NCBI GenBank assembly: GCA_029856045.1
Contig: JAHQWG010000016.1
Span: 313,921 to 377,920 of the forward strand
Source of the DNA: Promethearchaeia archaeon
Lineage (GTDB): Archaea; Asgardarchaeota; Lokiarchaeia; Sigyniarchaeales; SOKP01
Direction: 5' to 3'
Length of the DNA: 64,000 bases
Under the pieces are notes generated by a model. It worked only from the letters and a program-made list of their open reading frames with translations, was not told the origin of the DNA and made no database searches. Positions 1 to 8,074 of the stretch are shown one piece after another. Within the stretch, counting starts at the first letter, position 1, and each line of letters starts with the position of its first letter. The translations under genes and the position numbers were made by a program.

Positions 1-903
1 AAAAAGACTAAATTAGTCCCAAATTTAACTGTCCTCCTATATGGACCACCTGGAACTGGAAAAACTTCTTTAGCTCGAGCATTTGCAAAGGAATTTGATA
101 TCCCATTGTGTGTAGTAGAGTCTGACAGATTAGTTTCTGCATTATTAGGCGATACCGTTAAAAATATTAGAAAAGTTGTGGAATTATCAGCTCAGATTGC
201 GGAAGAAAATGGAGCTTTTATATTGTTTTTTGATGAAATTGATGCAATTGCATCCGAAAGATCGAATATTCACGAAGTAGGCGAAATTAAAAGAGCTGTA
301 ATATCTTTCTTACAAATAATTGATAAAATAAACTACTTTGGAACACCATTAGCAATTTTAGGTGCTACTAACCATCAAGACCAATTAGATTCTGCAATTT
401 GGAGGAGATTCACATTTCATTTGAAATTTGATTTTCCTACATTTCATCTCAGGAAGAAAATAATTGAGGCTTTTATTAATAAAATTAGTAACGCAAAAAT
501 TGGAGTAGATGATGTAATTCTTGTTAGTTTAAACAAAGAATATGCATTATTAAAATCTAAGGAAGAAAAATTAAAGCCTATAGTAAGAAATGAAAAATAT
601 TCACAAGATTTGGATGAATTGTGGAATGATAAAAAAATTATCGAGAATAGAGGAATTTTATTTTTAACGCGTGGATACACAGGTGCAGATTTAGAGCGTG
701 GAGTGAGAGTTGCTCTGTTTAAAGCATTAAAAAATGACATTTTAACCTATGAAAATTTTACCCATTCCTTAGAATTAGTAGGAGGTACTAAAATCCATGT
801 TGAACAACAATATTTTTTGAGTGTTTCTGAAAGGAAATCTTCCAGGGATAAAAAAATATCAAGAATAAACAACAACAATCTGGAAGGTCCTCGTGAAATT
901 TAA
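1..903 (+). CDS. AAA+ ATPase, 5'-truncated by the window edge
   Basis: The reading frame is open from base 1, so the TTG at 106 is internal and the true start lies upstream. The visible 300 residues begin just before a Walker A motif (GPPGTGKT, residues 15-22), then Walker B FFDEID (76-81), a sensor-1 GATN (121-124) and paired arginines R135/R136 suitable as arginine fingers. A GYTGADLERG segment near the C-terminus matches the AAA lid/sensor-2 region, and the tail is short and highly charged. The fold is a classic AAA remodelling ATPase, but the substrate is unknown. It differs from Cdc48 and shows no obvious Vps4 features. It leads a co-directional run of three unrecognised genes, probably one operon. 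Confidence 0.85.
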   Translation, partial: KKTKLVPNLTVLLYGPPGTGKTSLARAFAKEFDIPLCVVESDRLVSALLGDTVKNIRKVVELSAQIAEENGAFILFFDEIDAIASERSNIHEVGEIKRAVISFLQIIDKINYFGTPLAILGATNHQDQLDSAIWRRFTFHLKFDFPTFHLRKKIIEAFINKISNAKIGVDDVILVSLNKEYALLKSKEEKLKPIVRNEKYSQDLDELWNDKKIIENRGILFLTRGYTGADLERGVRVALFKALKNDILTYENFTHSLELVGGTKIHVEQQYFLSVSERKSSRDKKISRINNNNLEGPREI

Positions 904-964
904 TAATTAATTTTTTTAAAAATCTCCTATTGATTATATAAAAATACAAGTAAAAAATCGAAAG

Positions 965-2032
965 ATGGAATCAGAGAACATAATCTTTTCTGCAGAAAGA
1001 ATAAAAGGATTAACTAATCCTATTGATAAAATTCGAGGAAAATTAAATTTAATTAATAAATTATATCTCAATTATAAAGAAACTCTAAAAAATTTACTTA
1101 AAAAACCCAATCTAATAGAGAATGATAGAATAAAATTCTTTAATGATTTAGATAACACATTAGAAGAAATATATTCAAAATTATCCAAAAACTCTGAACT
1201 TAACTTAGAAAATTGGTTGTCAATTAAAGATTTACTTTTATCTGAATATATTCTTTCAATAAAAAACATTTTAACAGAAAAAAAAATTTCTCAAGATTCT
1301 CTTAAAAAAGTTGGTATTTCATTAATTAAAAACAAGAAAGTATCATCTTTTTTAGAAAAAACAAGTTTTATTTTTTCACTCGATGTTGATTTTTGGGAAT
1401 CAATAGTTAATTCATTAAAAAATAACCCTGATTTTCTAAAAACCCTAAATAAAATAAAAAAATTTTGTCAAAATGAGAGGGAACGAATATTAAATATTGA
1501 ACTAAATAAAATTCCTAAAAACATCGACTATAAAATTATCAATGAGTTTAAAAAAGAATTCAGAAAAAACAAAATTTCTTTTAAAGAATTCATGATAACT
1601 TCAGAATCCAGATTTCCTAAAACTAAATTTGCCACCCAAAAGATTACTTTAGACACAAAAAAGAAAAAGAATGAACTTGATATATTAAAAGAAAAACAAG
1701 AGACACGATTCAAATCTTATGATAAATTATTTACTCTTTCCGAAGATGAATTTCAAAGATTAAAACGTAAAAAAAAAAGAAAAAAATTAGATTCTTTATC
1801 TAAATTAGAAAAAAAAGAATACCCTCCTGATGATAAAAAAAAGGAGAAGGACAAGAAAGAAGAATCAACCCAAACCACAAAACAAGATATATTTAGTAGA
1901 GATATAATAGAAAATAATGAAGCTGATATCGATCCTTTAGAAGTTATTAGAAAAAGAAAGCAAAAAAAGGAAGAAGAATTTGAAAAACACTTAAATAAAA
2001 TTCAAAAAAAAAATAAAAGAGGTTCAAACTAA
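965..2032 (+). CDS. Lysine-rich hypothetical protein with charged C-terminal tail
   Basis: I do not recognise this 355-residue protein. The first ~200 residues look like a mostly helical globular region. From about residue 225 it becomes extremely lysine/glutamate rich with low complexity, including a run of basic residues near 268-275, and looks disordered or coiled. There is no signal peptide, membrane segment or metal motif. It starts at ATG 61 bases after the AAA ATPase gene and ends 41 bases before the next gene, so co-transcription is likely. A linker or scaffold role in a complex with the neighbouring ATPase and coiled-coil protein is only a guess. Confidence 0.6.
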   Translation: MESENIIFSAERIKGLTNPIDKIRGKLNLINKLYLNYKETLKNLLKKPNLIENDRIKFFNDLDNTLEEIYSKLSKNSELNLENWLSIKDLLLSEYILSIKNILTEKKISQDSLKKVGISLIKNKKVSSFLEKTSFIFSLDVDFWESIVNSLKNNPDFLKTLNKIKKFCQNERERILNIELNKIPKNIDYKIINEFKKEFRKNKISFKEFMITSESRFPKTKFATQKITLDTKKKKNELDILKEKQETRFKSYDKLFTLSEDEFQRLKRKKKRKKLDSLSKLEKKEYPPDDKKKEKDKKEESTQTTKQDIFSRDIIENNEADIDPLEVIRKRKQKKEEEFEKHLNKIQKKNKRGSN

Positions 2033-2073
2033 TTAATTCTGGTTCATTTGTAATAAAAATAAAAGATTTTTCA

Positions 2074-3594
2074 GTGGAAATTAAAAATAAATTTAATATT
2101 ATTCAAGGCAAATTTCTTTCTCAGGATTTAAATCAACTTCAATTGGGCAATTATATCCACCTTCTTGATGATGTTCCAAAAATAAGCTTAGAAAAGTTAC
2201 TGATTTTATATAAAAATAATTCAAAAGGACAGAAAAATCTAATTGACAATATTAATTTTATTGAATTTATAGCAAAATATACTCAAATAACTCAAAAAGA
2301 TATTAAATTTTTAGATAAATATATCTCTTTTTTAGAAAGTTGTATTTCACTATTAAGATTAAACCAGCTCAATCTTGAAAAAAAAAAATTAAAAACCGAA
2401 CTAAAAATTGCCCAAGAAAGAAATAAATCAGCAGAAATTTCTACTAAAATAACTCTATTAAATAAATTAAACGAATCAATTAAAGAATACAACACTAGAT
2501 TAAAACTTTTTGAAGAGGATTTTTTACCCATCAAAAATCAAAAAAAAATGCTTGAAGACAAACTTGGGAATTTAAAAAAAACACAAATTGAATTTAGAAA
2601 AGAACAAAAGGATATTTTTAATAAGATTAATATTCTTACTCGAGAAGAAGAGAGCCAAAACAATGATCAAAATGAAAAAATTGAGACCCTAAGGAAAAAT
2701 GCTAAAATTCTAAGAGATAAAATTGATGATATCAAGCAAAAAATTGAAAATTCCCAATATAAATTAAATCAGAATTTGCCGAAATTTAAAGAATTTGATA
2801 AAATTTATCATAACCTAAAAGAAAATCTTGAAATTGATAAGAAAAAAATGAGAAATCTTCGAATAGAATTAGAAGAAGTTATTGATTTAAATAAATTGGA
2901 TGAATTAACAGAATCTGGTTTAAAAGAACTATCTTATATAAGACCGATAAGCTTAATCAAATCAAATATTGATAACATCACTAATGAAATAATAAAAATT
3001 GAAAGTTTCAATCAAAAGTATTTTAAAAATAAAAATAATCTCTTAATAAAAGATTTAAAGATGTTTAAATCCAATTTAGACAACTTTTTTTCGAATCAGT
3101 TGGAAGAATTCGATAGTAATGAGCTTGAAAGCAAAATAAAATCTTTAAAGAAATTAGGTATTTGGCTATATAAATTCCAAAAATTACTAAATGAATTTTT
3201 GGAAACGATTAATTTAAAAATCTCTATTGATTTTTTTTTAAATTTGACACCAAATTTTGCTAAAAATAGTCAGATTATTATAAATTTCAAACGTTTTAAA
3301 GAAGAAGCTATCATTTATGATAATTTAACTACTCCTGAGAAGGTATTTTTTATAATATGTTTTTACTTAACCATTGAAAGTCTTAAAAATAAAAGAAACA
3401 TCATTTTCACAAATCTTATAATACCTGAGGATTATAACAAAAAAGGTTCTATTTTTAGAACTTTAACAAAAATTATGCCTATTTTTAATGAAAGTCCAGA
3501 TTTAAAGGAGAAATCATTAACTTTTCTAATTTCTGGATTCAAACTAACAAAAGATATCAAAAATGTTCAAATATATAATATAAATAATACTTAA
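2074..3594 (+). CDS. Long coiled-coil protein with possible degenerate ABC/SMC-type head
   Basis: A 506-residue protein starting at GTG. Residues ~85-275 are strongly heptad-like coiled coil, followed by a second helical stretch. The C-terminal ~90 residues follow the order of an SMC/Rad50 C-terminal head: LTTPEK where LSGGE would be, a hydrophobic helix, NIIFTN where a Walker B strand and acidic pair would be, then a late LTFLISGF strand. All catalytic residues differ and no Walker A is present, so any ABC fold would be inactive. This is inference from spacing only; a simple coiled-coil protein remains possible. The next gene follows with almost no gap. Confidence 0.6.
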   Translation: MEIKNKFNIIQGKFLSQDLNQLQLGNYIHLLDDVPKISLEKLLILYKNNSKGQKNLIDNINFIEFIAKYTQITQKDIKFLDKYISFLESCISLLRLNQLNLEKKKLKTELKIAQERNKSAEISTKITLLNKLNESIKEYNTRLKLFEEDFLPIKNQKKMLEDKLGNLKKTQIEFRKEQKDIFNKINILTREEESQNNDQNEKIETLRKNAKILRDKIDDIKQKIENSQYKLNQNLPKFKEFDKIYHNLKENLEIDKKKMRNLRIELEEVIDLNKLDELTESGLKELSYIRPISLIKSNIDNITNEIIKIESFNQKYFKNKNNLLIKDLKMFKSNLDNFFSNQLEEFDSNELESKIKSLKKLGIWLYKFQKLLNEFLETINLKISIDFFLNLTPNFAKNSQIIINFKRFKEEAIIYDNLTTPEKVFFIICFYLTIESLKNKRNIIFTNLIIPEDYNKKGSIFRTLTKIMPIFNESPDLKEKSLTFLISGFKLTKDIKNVQIYNINNT

Positions 3595-3609
3595 TTGAGA
3601 AAGAGAACA

Positions 3610-4125
3610 ATGAACAATCCAAATATAAACAATATTGATAATTTAGTGAAAAAATTTTGTAAAATTTTTCTCATTAATGAAAAAAAAATGATAAGGGAAA
3701 GAGATCTTATTGAAATGTGCTCAAATCCAGAAAATTTTGATAATATTATTAAAAAAGTATATAATAATCTAAATAATATTGGATTTGAATTAGTTAAAAC
3801 CTCGTACCTAGAAGAAAAATATTATATATTAACAACTGAAGGTAAAGAAAAAGCCTTATCTCCTATTCTTTATGGAATTCTCACATTAATCGTTGCTTTA
3901 AATAATGAAATAGGTGAAAATTTAAATTATTTCGAGTTAAAAAATATTCTAAAAGATGTATGGGAAAATGTTGAATATTTAATAAAAAATAATTATTTAG
4001 CTCAAATAAAGAGTAGAGATCATCATCTAATTAAAATTACTCCTATAGGTAAAGGTGTTTTAAAAAATATAATTTCTGAAATTAATTTAAAAAAAATTTT
4101 AGAAATTTTTGAAAAGACAAATTAA
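3610..4125 (+). CDS. Probable tandem winged-helix protein
   Basis: About 171 residues from the ATG at 3610; an in-frame TTG at 3595 directly follows the previous stop and is the alternative start. The sequence suggests two consecutive winged-helix units: residues ~10-85, ending in a strand-turn-strand YYILTTEG, and ~90-165, with a helix LYGILTLIVAL, a recognition-like helix and a second wing ending in LIKITPIGKG. Size and tandem arrangement resemble ScpB/MukE/Nse1-type 'kite' subunits of SMC complexes, which would suit the coiled-coil neighbour. A plain DNA-binding regulator is equally possible. It overlaps the convergent Lsm gene by four bases at the stops. Confidence 0.6.
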   Translation: MNNPNINNIDNLVKKFCKIFLINEKKMIRERDLIEMCSNPENFDNIIKKVYNNLNNIGFELVKTSYLEEKYYILTTEGKEKALSPILYGILTLIVALNNEIGENLNYFELKNILKDVWENVEYLIKNNYLAQIKSRDHHLIKITPIGKGVLKNIISEINLKKILEIFEKTN

Positions 4126-4562
4126 ATACTCTTACCTTCCTTAAGATCAAGGACAAATTGTTCAGAAATCTTCTGTATTCTTTCTGCTGAGGGCCCTTCC
4201 CCAATCACTTCGATTTTTCCATCTTGTTCCTTAACCTTTATTTTCCCATTTAGAATACTTATTATAGATAATTCACTTTGATAATCAACATGTCCTTTAG
4301 GGAATATTTTAGCAATTCGATCTGCCAATGCTTCCATAGGAAACGGCTCTTCTTCCACTGTAATCATTTTCCATACACCTGAATGCATAATAACCTTAGG
4401 AATTACTGCTCCTTTCTCGTTTTTAGCATTCTCAATTATAATATCACCAGAATCGGAAACACCTTTAAGAGTTCCCACAAAAAATTTATCATCAGATATA
4501 TGAATTTTTACAAGTGCATCCAATAGATTACCAAGTTCTTGATTATAATTTCTTAGCATCAT
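4122..4562 (-). CDS. Lsm (Sm-like) RNA-binding protein with C-terminal extension, SmAP3-like
   Basis: Residues ~8-75 form an Sm fold: an Sm1 segment LLDALVKIHISDDKFFVGTL followed by SGDIIIENA, and an Sm2-like strand VIMHSGVWKMI. Archaeal Lsm proteins assemble into rings that bind U-rich RNA. The remaining ~70 residues make this 146-residue protein about twice the size of a minimal SmAP and contain an IKVKEQDGKIEVIGEG beta segment, consistent with an SmAP3-type C-terminal domain. Two consecutive ATG codons open the gene. It lies downstream of the two zinc-finger membrane proteins on the same strand, with 109 bases between. A pair of direct repeats sits just upstream of the start. Confidence 0.75.
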   Translation of the reverse strand: MMLRNYNQELGNLLDALVKIHISDDKFFVGTLKGVSDSGDIIIENAKNEKGAVIPKVIMHSGVWKMITVEEEPFPMEALADRIAKIFPKGHVDYQSELSIISILNGKIKVKEQDGKIEVIGEGPSAERIQKISEQFVLDLKEGKSI

Positions 4563-4563
4563 A

Positions 4564-4597
4564 ACAATTTATTCTAAGTTTTATTACAATTTATTCT
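4564..4597. repeat. Two 12-bp direct repeats upstream of the Lsm gene
   Basis: The 12-mer ACAATTTATTCT occurs at 4564-4575 and 4586-4597, a period of 22 bases (about two helical turns). It lies immediately upstream of the minus-strand Lsm start. It could be an operator or a leader element, but AT-rich composition makes chance repetition possible. Confidence 0.3.
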
Positions 4598-4671
4598 TTT
4601 CTACTTTATGTTATATCGAAAGGAAAGGTAATCTCCCAAAATTCCTCCAAATGCAGTGAATTTCTAAAAAT

Positions 4672-5622
4672 TTAATCGAATTGTCGAGAACGAAATTTAG
4701 AATAGTATATCAAATATGATGCTAAAATCCCCCCCAACTCACTGCAATAGATAACTATGTATATTGGACCATATAAAAATCCAAATATTAAACCAGGAAT
4801 TAATCTTATTAAGACTAAGAATATTAATAGTATTTTTCCTGACATTCTTACTGGAAAAAAGAAAACTAATAAAGTAAATTGCCTGTTCAAATTAGGAAAT
4901 ACAAGAAAAGATATTATACCTAAAATTGCGCTCCATCCTAATCCGATAGAATAATAAATGGAATCAATTTCATTTAAAGGATAAAGGGGCACTAATAGGA
5001 ATCTAAATAAAAGAAAAATCAAACCGGCTAAAAGTCCAGAAAAAATATATAATCCCAATAATAATTTGGTTCCGTACATTTGTTCAATAGTTCTAGCCAT
5101 ATTATATAGAAAAACAATCATAATAAATAAAAAAAATATCCCCAAAAATCCCTCAGCATAAACAATAAAGAGAGCCGTAAAAAATGTATGAAAATAATAA
5201 TTTAAAACACCATATCCACTTAAATTTAGATATTGTGGTAAAAAAATTGCAATAATAGACATTATAACAAGTGTTATTATGATAAAATTAGTTCCATTCA
5301 TTTGGTTTGATCTCAAAAAGGAAAGAGGTGTTGTTTTCATTCTTTTTTTATGTTCTTTTTCTCTTTTTTTGAAAATCTTTCTTATCTCCTTCTCACTTAA
5401 ATATTCACCTTCCTTATATAGTCTTTCTGGAGAAATATCTTTTTTTAATGAAATTTCTTTGGAAGTTATTGGAATTTCACTAAATTTTGGTACATGTTTT
5501 AGCTCAAATGTACATTCGTGATTCTCAGGCAAGCGATGTTTTTTGCAGAAGTGATTTCCACAATATCTACATTTAAATGGAAGGTAAGGAATATCCTCCT
5601 CGCAATATGAGCATTTTACCAA
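4672..5622 (-). CDS. AN1-type zinc finger fused to a rhomboid-like membrane domain lacking the catalytic histidine
   Basis: Residues 1-40 carry paired cysteines and histidines in AN1 spacing (C4, C7, C18, C21, C26, H29, H35, C37). A charged linker follows, then about six membrane segments (~112-305). The rhomboid pattern is clear: helix ~165-180 ending [14 protein letters not shown], then a [11 protein letters not shown]-type segment. The serine motif reads GWSA (S231), not GASG. The last helix has SELGG (294-298) where active rhomboids have the histidine of AHLGG, so E295 replaces the catalytic base. It is likely a non-proteolytic rhomboid relative. AN1-rhomboids are known in haloarchaea. 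The TTG start is supported by GGTGA six bases upstream (5629-5633). Confidence 0.8.
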   Translation of the reverse strand: MVKCSYCEEDIPYLPFKCRYCGNHFCKKHRLPENHECTFELKHVPKFSEIPITSKEISLKKDISPERLYKEGEYLSEKEIRKIFKKREKEHKKRMKTTPLSFLRSNQMNGTNFIIITLVIMSIIAIFLPQYLNLSGYGVLNYYFHTFFTALFIVYAEGFLGIFFLFIMIVFLYNMARTIEQMYGTKLLLGLYIFSGLLAGLIFLLFRFLLVPLYPLNEIDSIYYSIGLGWSAILGIISFLVFPNLNRQFTLLVFFFPVRMSGKILLIFLVLIRLIPGLIFGFLYGPIYIVIYCSELGGILASYLIYYSKFRSRQFD

Positions 5623-5628
5623 TTTTTT

Positions 5629-5633
5629 TCACC
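5629..5633 (-). promoter_or_regulatory. Ribosome binding site GGTGA deciding a TTG start
   Basis: GGTGA on the minus strand lies exactly six bases before the TTG at 5622, complementary to the usual archaeal 16S 3' end. It supports the TTG start of the rhomboid-like protein. Confidence 0.6.
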
Positions 5634-5663
5634 ATTTAAAGTACTCATTAATAAATTATACTA

Positions 5664-6647
5664 TTAACTACCAAAATATGCAAAATGAAGTTCCGGGGTA
5701 TATACTATACTAAACACAACAATTGCTAGTATCCCGAGAGCAACAACTAAAAATATCCAGACTTCTTTTTTCCACTTAAATATATTAGCCCCATCTAAAA
5801 TACCTATTGGAATTAAATTAAAAAGCCCCAATTGTGCATTGAAAAATGCAGCTAAGGCAACAAGCATATTTAAAGGATATATTGGAATATATAATGATGA
5901 TATAAATAAAATTAAGCCGTAGATCAAGTTAACAAGTGGACCAGCCATTTTACATTTTCCTGTTCTGTCACTTATTTCTTCTAATCCCAAAACAACTACA
6001 GCGCCGGGTAAAGCTAAACTGGGAAAATTTATCCCTCCCATTAATGTAAAAATACCCATGATTAAACCAAATGATGTTAATACCATTCCAAATGTTAATA
6101 ATCTAAACTTTGTTTGCATTTTATAATGTTTTGCAACTTGCCGATGACCTAATTCATGAAATAGAAAGGCTGTAGTATAAAAAAATGCTAAAATAAATAT
6201 AGCCCAGAGTAAACCCAATTCAACTAGTTCGAGACGGAAAAAGCTAATAAAGCCAATTACATAAATTAATGCTGCTCCGATGACAAAATGAGTAAATTCC
6301 GACTTTTTTTGCCATAAAATTCCCGAAAATGTTATACCAGAATCTGGATCAAAAGCATTTTCTGGTATTTGACTCTCTTGATGATACCAGACAAAACTCC
6401 CGTCTGTTCTGCCCCTATCATGAATGCTTGAATCAGCGACAGTGGAACTATAAACAGGTTGAGGCTGAGATGGTTGTTGAGGCGTACTATATAAAACTGG
6501 GGGTGCCACTGAGGTCGTGGGAACCCCAATTATTGAAGAACAGTCATGCATTCGAGGTTCTAAATGATAGGAACAATACCTATTATGGCATTTTTCACAT
6601 TCAAAAACTTCTGGAAATTCATCACCACAAAATTCACAACTGGGCAT
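5664..6647 (-). CDS. AN1-type zinc finger fused to a site-2 protease (peptidase M50)
   Basis: The N-terminus has an AN1-like finger (C4, C7, C17, C20, C25, H28, H34, C36), then a Pro/Gln/Ser-rich linker (~43-100) and a polytopic membrane domain. The zinc-protease motif HELGH sits at 164-168 inside a hydrophobic helix. The second ligand motif is NLIPIGILDG (277-286), matching the NPxPxxxLDG consensus of M50 proteases. All catalytic residues are present, so intramembrane proteolysis is expected. It starts at ATG and lies 41 bases upstream of the rhomboid-like gene on the same strand. The shared zinc finger suggests both recognise a common partner or substrate class. Confidence 0.88.
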   Translation of the reverse strand: MPSCEFCGDEFPEVFECEKCHNRYCSYHLEPRMHDCSSIIGVPTTSVAPPVLYSTPQQPSQPQPVYSSTVADSSIHDRGRTDGSFVWYHQESQIPENAFDPDSGITFSGILWQKKSEFTHFVIGAALIYVIGFISFFRLELVELGLLWAIFILAFFYTTAFLFHELGHRQVAKHYKMQTKFRLLTFGMVLTSFGLIMGIFTLMGGINFPSLALPGAVVVLGLEEISDRTGKCKMAGPLVNLIYGLILFISSLYIPIYPLNMLVALAAFFNAQLGLFNLIPIGILDGANIFKWKKEVWIFLVVALGILAIVVFSIVYTPELHFAYFGS

Positions 6648-6820
6648 ATTTAATCATGTTCTTAAATACTATTAAATTATTCAAGGATGAAATTATATAA
6701 TTCTAAAATAATTAAAAGTATTAATTTTTATTTAGAATATTTAGTCCTTTAACATAAAAAATTTTATGTTTTTAGTTGTGAAAATTTTAAAATTAGAAAT
6801 GTATCTAAAAATCCGCGATT

Positions 6821-6994
6821 TTATTTTTCTAAATTTTGTTTTTTCCAAAAAGAAATAGCTTTATCTATAGTATTTTGAGATAATCCTATCTTTTTATTAT
6901 ATTTAATTGATTTTTTTGATTGAAATACCGTTTTAGGTTTAAAAAACTGATCTTTTCTATATAAAATATCCCAATCGTATACACTCTCAGTCAT
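6821..6994 (-). CDS. Small hypothetical protein (57 aa)
   Basis: An ATG-initiated minus-strand ORF encoding 57 residues (beginning MTESVYDWDILYRKDQFF, ending WKKQNLEK). Its composition is balanced, with aromatic and charged residues, unlike the translated AT-rich spacer around it, and it ends with a probable helix (NTIDKAISFWKK). No family is recognised. It occupies part of the otherwise non-coding 6648-7239 stretch; the remainder of that stretch shows no feature I can support. Confidence 0.4.
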   Translation of the reverse strand: MTESVYDWDILYRKDQFFKPKTVFQSKKSIKYNKKIGLSQNTIDKAISFWKKQNLEK

Positions 6995-7239
6995 GTTGTA
7001 ATTTATTTAGATTTAATCTTAAAATTTCATATCAGTTAGATGATTTAGTAAATTTTAATTTTGAAAAAAAAAAAGAAGATAGAATATGAACTAAAATTTT
7101 TGCTAAAACTTAGAAATTCAACGTATTAATTAGACCTATCGCTCTTTACTATTTAAACAAATTCAAAATATTAATAAGCTTTATTAATTTAAAAGATCAA
7201 ATATTTTCATAAGAATACTAAAAAATCAATGTATCTAAT

Positions 7240-7383
7240 ATGAGTGAAAATGAAGAAGAGGGAATGAGTAAAGAAGAAGTTGATAAAGAGCGGGAAAAAT
7301 TAAAGGAACTTGATTTAGAGGATAAAAGTAAGGCAAGCTGGGATATATTAACGAAGTTAACTAAGAAGAAAAAGGAAGAGTAA
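7240..7383 (+). CDS. Small acidic/basic helical protein (47 aa)
   Basis: An ATG-initiated ORF of 47 residues (MSENEEEGMSKEEVDKEREK at the N-terminus, then a KASWDILTKLTKKKK tail). An acidic first half and a basic end suggest a single amphipathic helix. No family is recognised. It stands alone between the 57-aa ORF and a convergent zinc-ribbon gene, whose stop lies 20 bases away. It could be a real small protein or a chance purine-rich ORF. Confidence 0.4.
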   Translation: MSENEEEGMSKEEVDKEREKLKELDLEDKSKASWDILTKLTKKKKEE

Positions 7384-7403
7384 TTCTTTAATTTTTAAAA
7401 AAC

Positions 7404-7682
7404 TTATAATTTCTCTATTTTCATGGTTTTGGAACATTTGGGGCATAATTCATCTTTTTCAGTTAATTTTACTTTAACCATTGTTTTCTGATATCCACAT
7501 TTTTTATTCTGACATTTTAATTTGAATTTTTGAAGCTTACCTAGAGGACTTTTTTTAATTAATATTTCCTTTTCATTGGATTTAGGCTCTTCATCTGCCG
7601 AATCAATTTTTATTTCTTTAATTTTTGATTGCTTCTTTTTAGATGATTCTTTCAACCACTTATCCAAGCTAATTTTAAACAC
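7404..7682 (-). CDS. Small zinc-ribbon protein
   Basis: A 92-residue basic protein starting at GTG. The N-terminal half is charged and probably flexible. The C-terminal ~45 residues form a zinc ribbon with a first knuckle C..KKC (CQNKKCGY) and a second CPKC, separated by a strand pair. Such ribbons in archaea usually bind nucleic acid or act in translation and transcription complexes, but nothing here identifies the partner. It is not clearly linked to neighbours; a frameshifted remnant on the same strand lies just upstream. Confidence 0.6.
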   Translation of the reverse strand: MFKISLDKWLKESSKKKQSKIKEIKIDSADEEPKSNEKEILIKKSPLGKLQKFKLKCQNKKCGYQKTMVKVKLTEKDELCPKCSKTMKIEKL

Positions 7683-7692
7683 CCAAATTTTT

Positions 7693-7930
7693 TTAAATTA
7701 TTTGTGTATATCCAATTTCTCTGGCTCTTACATATATTTTATATGATAAATTTTCATAATCATTTAAAATATCTTTAATTTCTTCAAATGAAGGTTCTTC
7801 AAATAACTCCTTATAGTTTTCTCCAACACCATCTGAATATTGATATTGTTGAATGACATAATCCCCATTAAAATTAATTTTTTTTAACTTTTATAATATT
7901 CTTTTTAGCCTTTACTGATATTATTTCATT
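7693..7930 (-). pseudogene. Frameshifted remnant of a small protein gene
   Basis: From 7890 to 7693 the minus strand encodes 65 residues with convincing protein composition (for example VIQQYQYSDGVGENYKELF, and ending YVRAREIGYTQII) and a proper stop, but no ATG, GTG or TTG start in frame. An in-frame stop lies directly before it. Upstream sequence in another frame reads on naturally (IISVKAKKNIIKVKK) if one A is removed from the eight-A run near 7879-7886. A second one-base change would supply an ATG. This suggests either a decayed gene or homopolymer sequencing errors. Confidence 0.4.
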
Positions 7931-8074
7931 TATTTATTCATATTTACCTTTATTAACTTGACAAGAATAACTGATATAAATTTGTATATAAATTTTAATT
8001 TTAAAGTATCATTCAATTTATAAAAAACAATATAAAAAAATAAAAAAAATTCTTAATGCTCTAATATATTTAAA

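Noticed and set aside
106-108. TTG start for the first AAA ATPase gene
   Set aside because: The frame is open to base 1 and contains the Walker A motif upstream of this codon.
1-4125. ESCRT-like cluster (Vps4, coiled-coil ESCRT-III, winged-helix Vps25)
   Set aside because: The AAA protein shows no MIT or Vps4-specific features, and the coiled-coil protein is far longer than ESCRT-III with a different C-terminus.
6329-6700. 123-residue plus-strand ORF overlapping the site-2 protease
   Set aside because: Antisense to the zinc finger and linker of the protease gene; composition is not protein-like.
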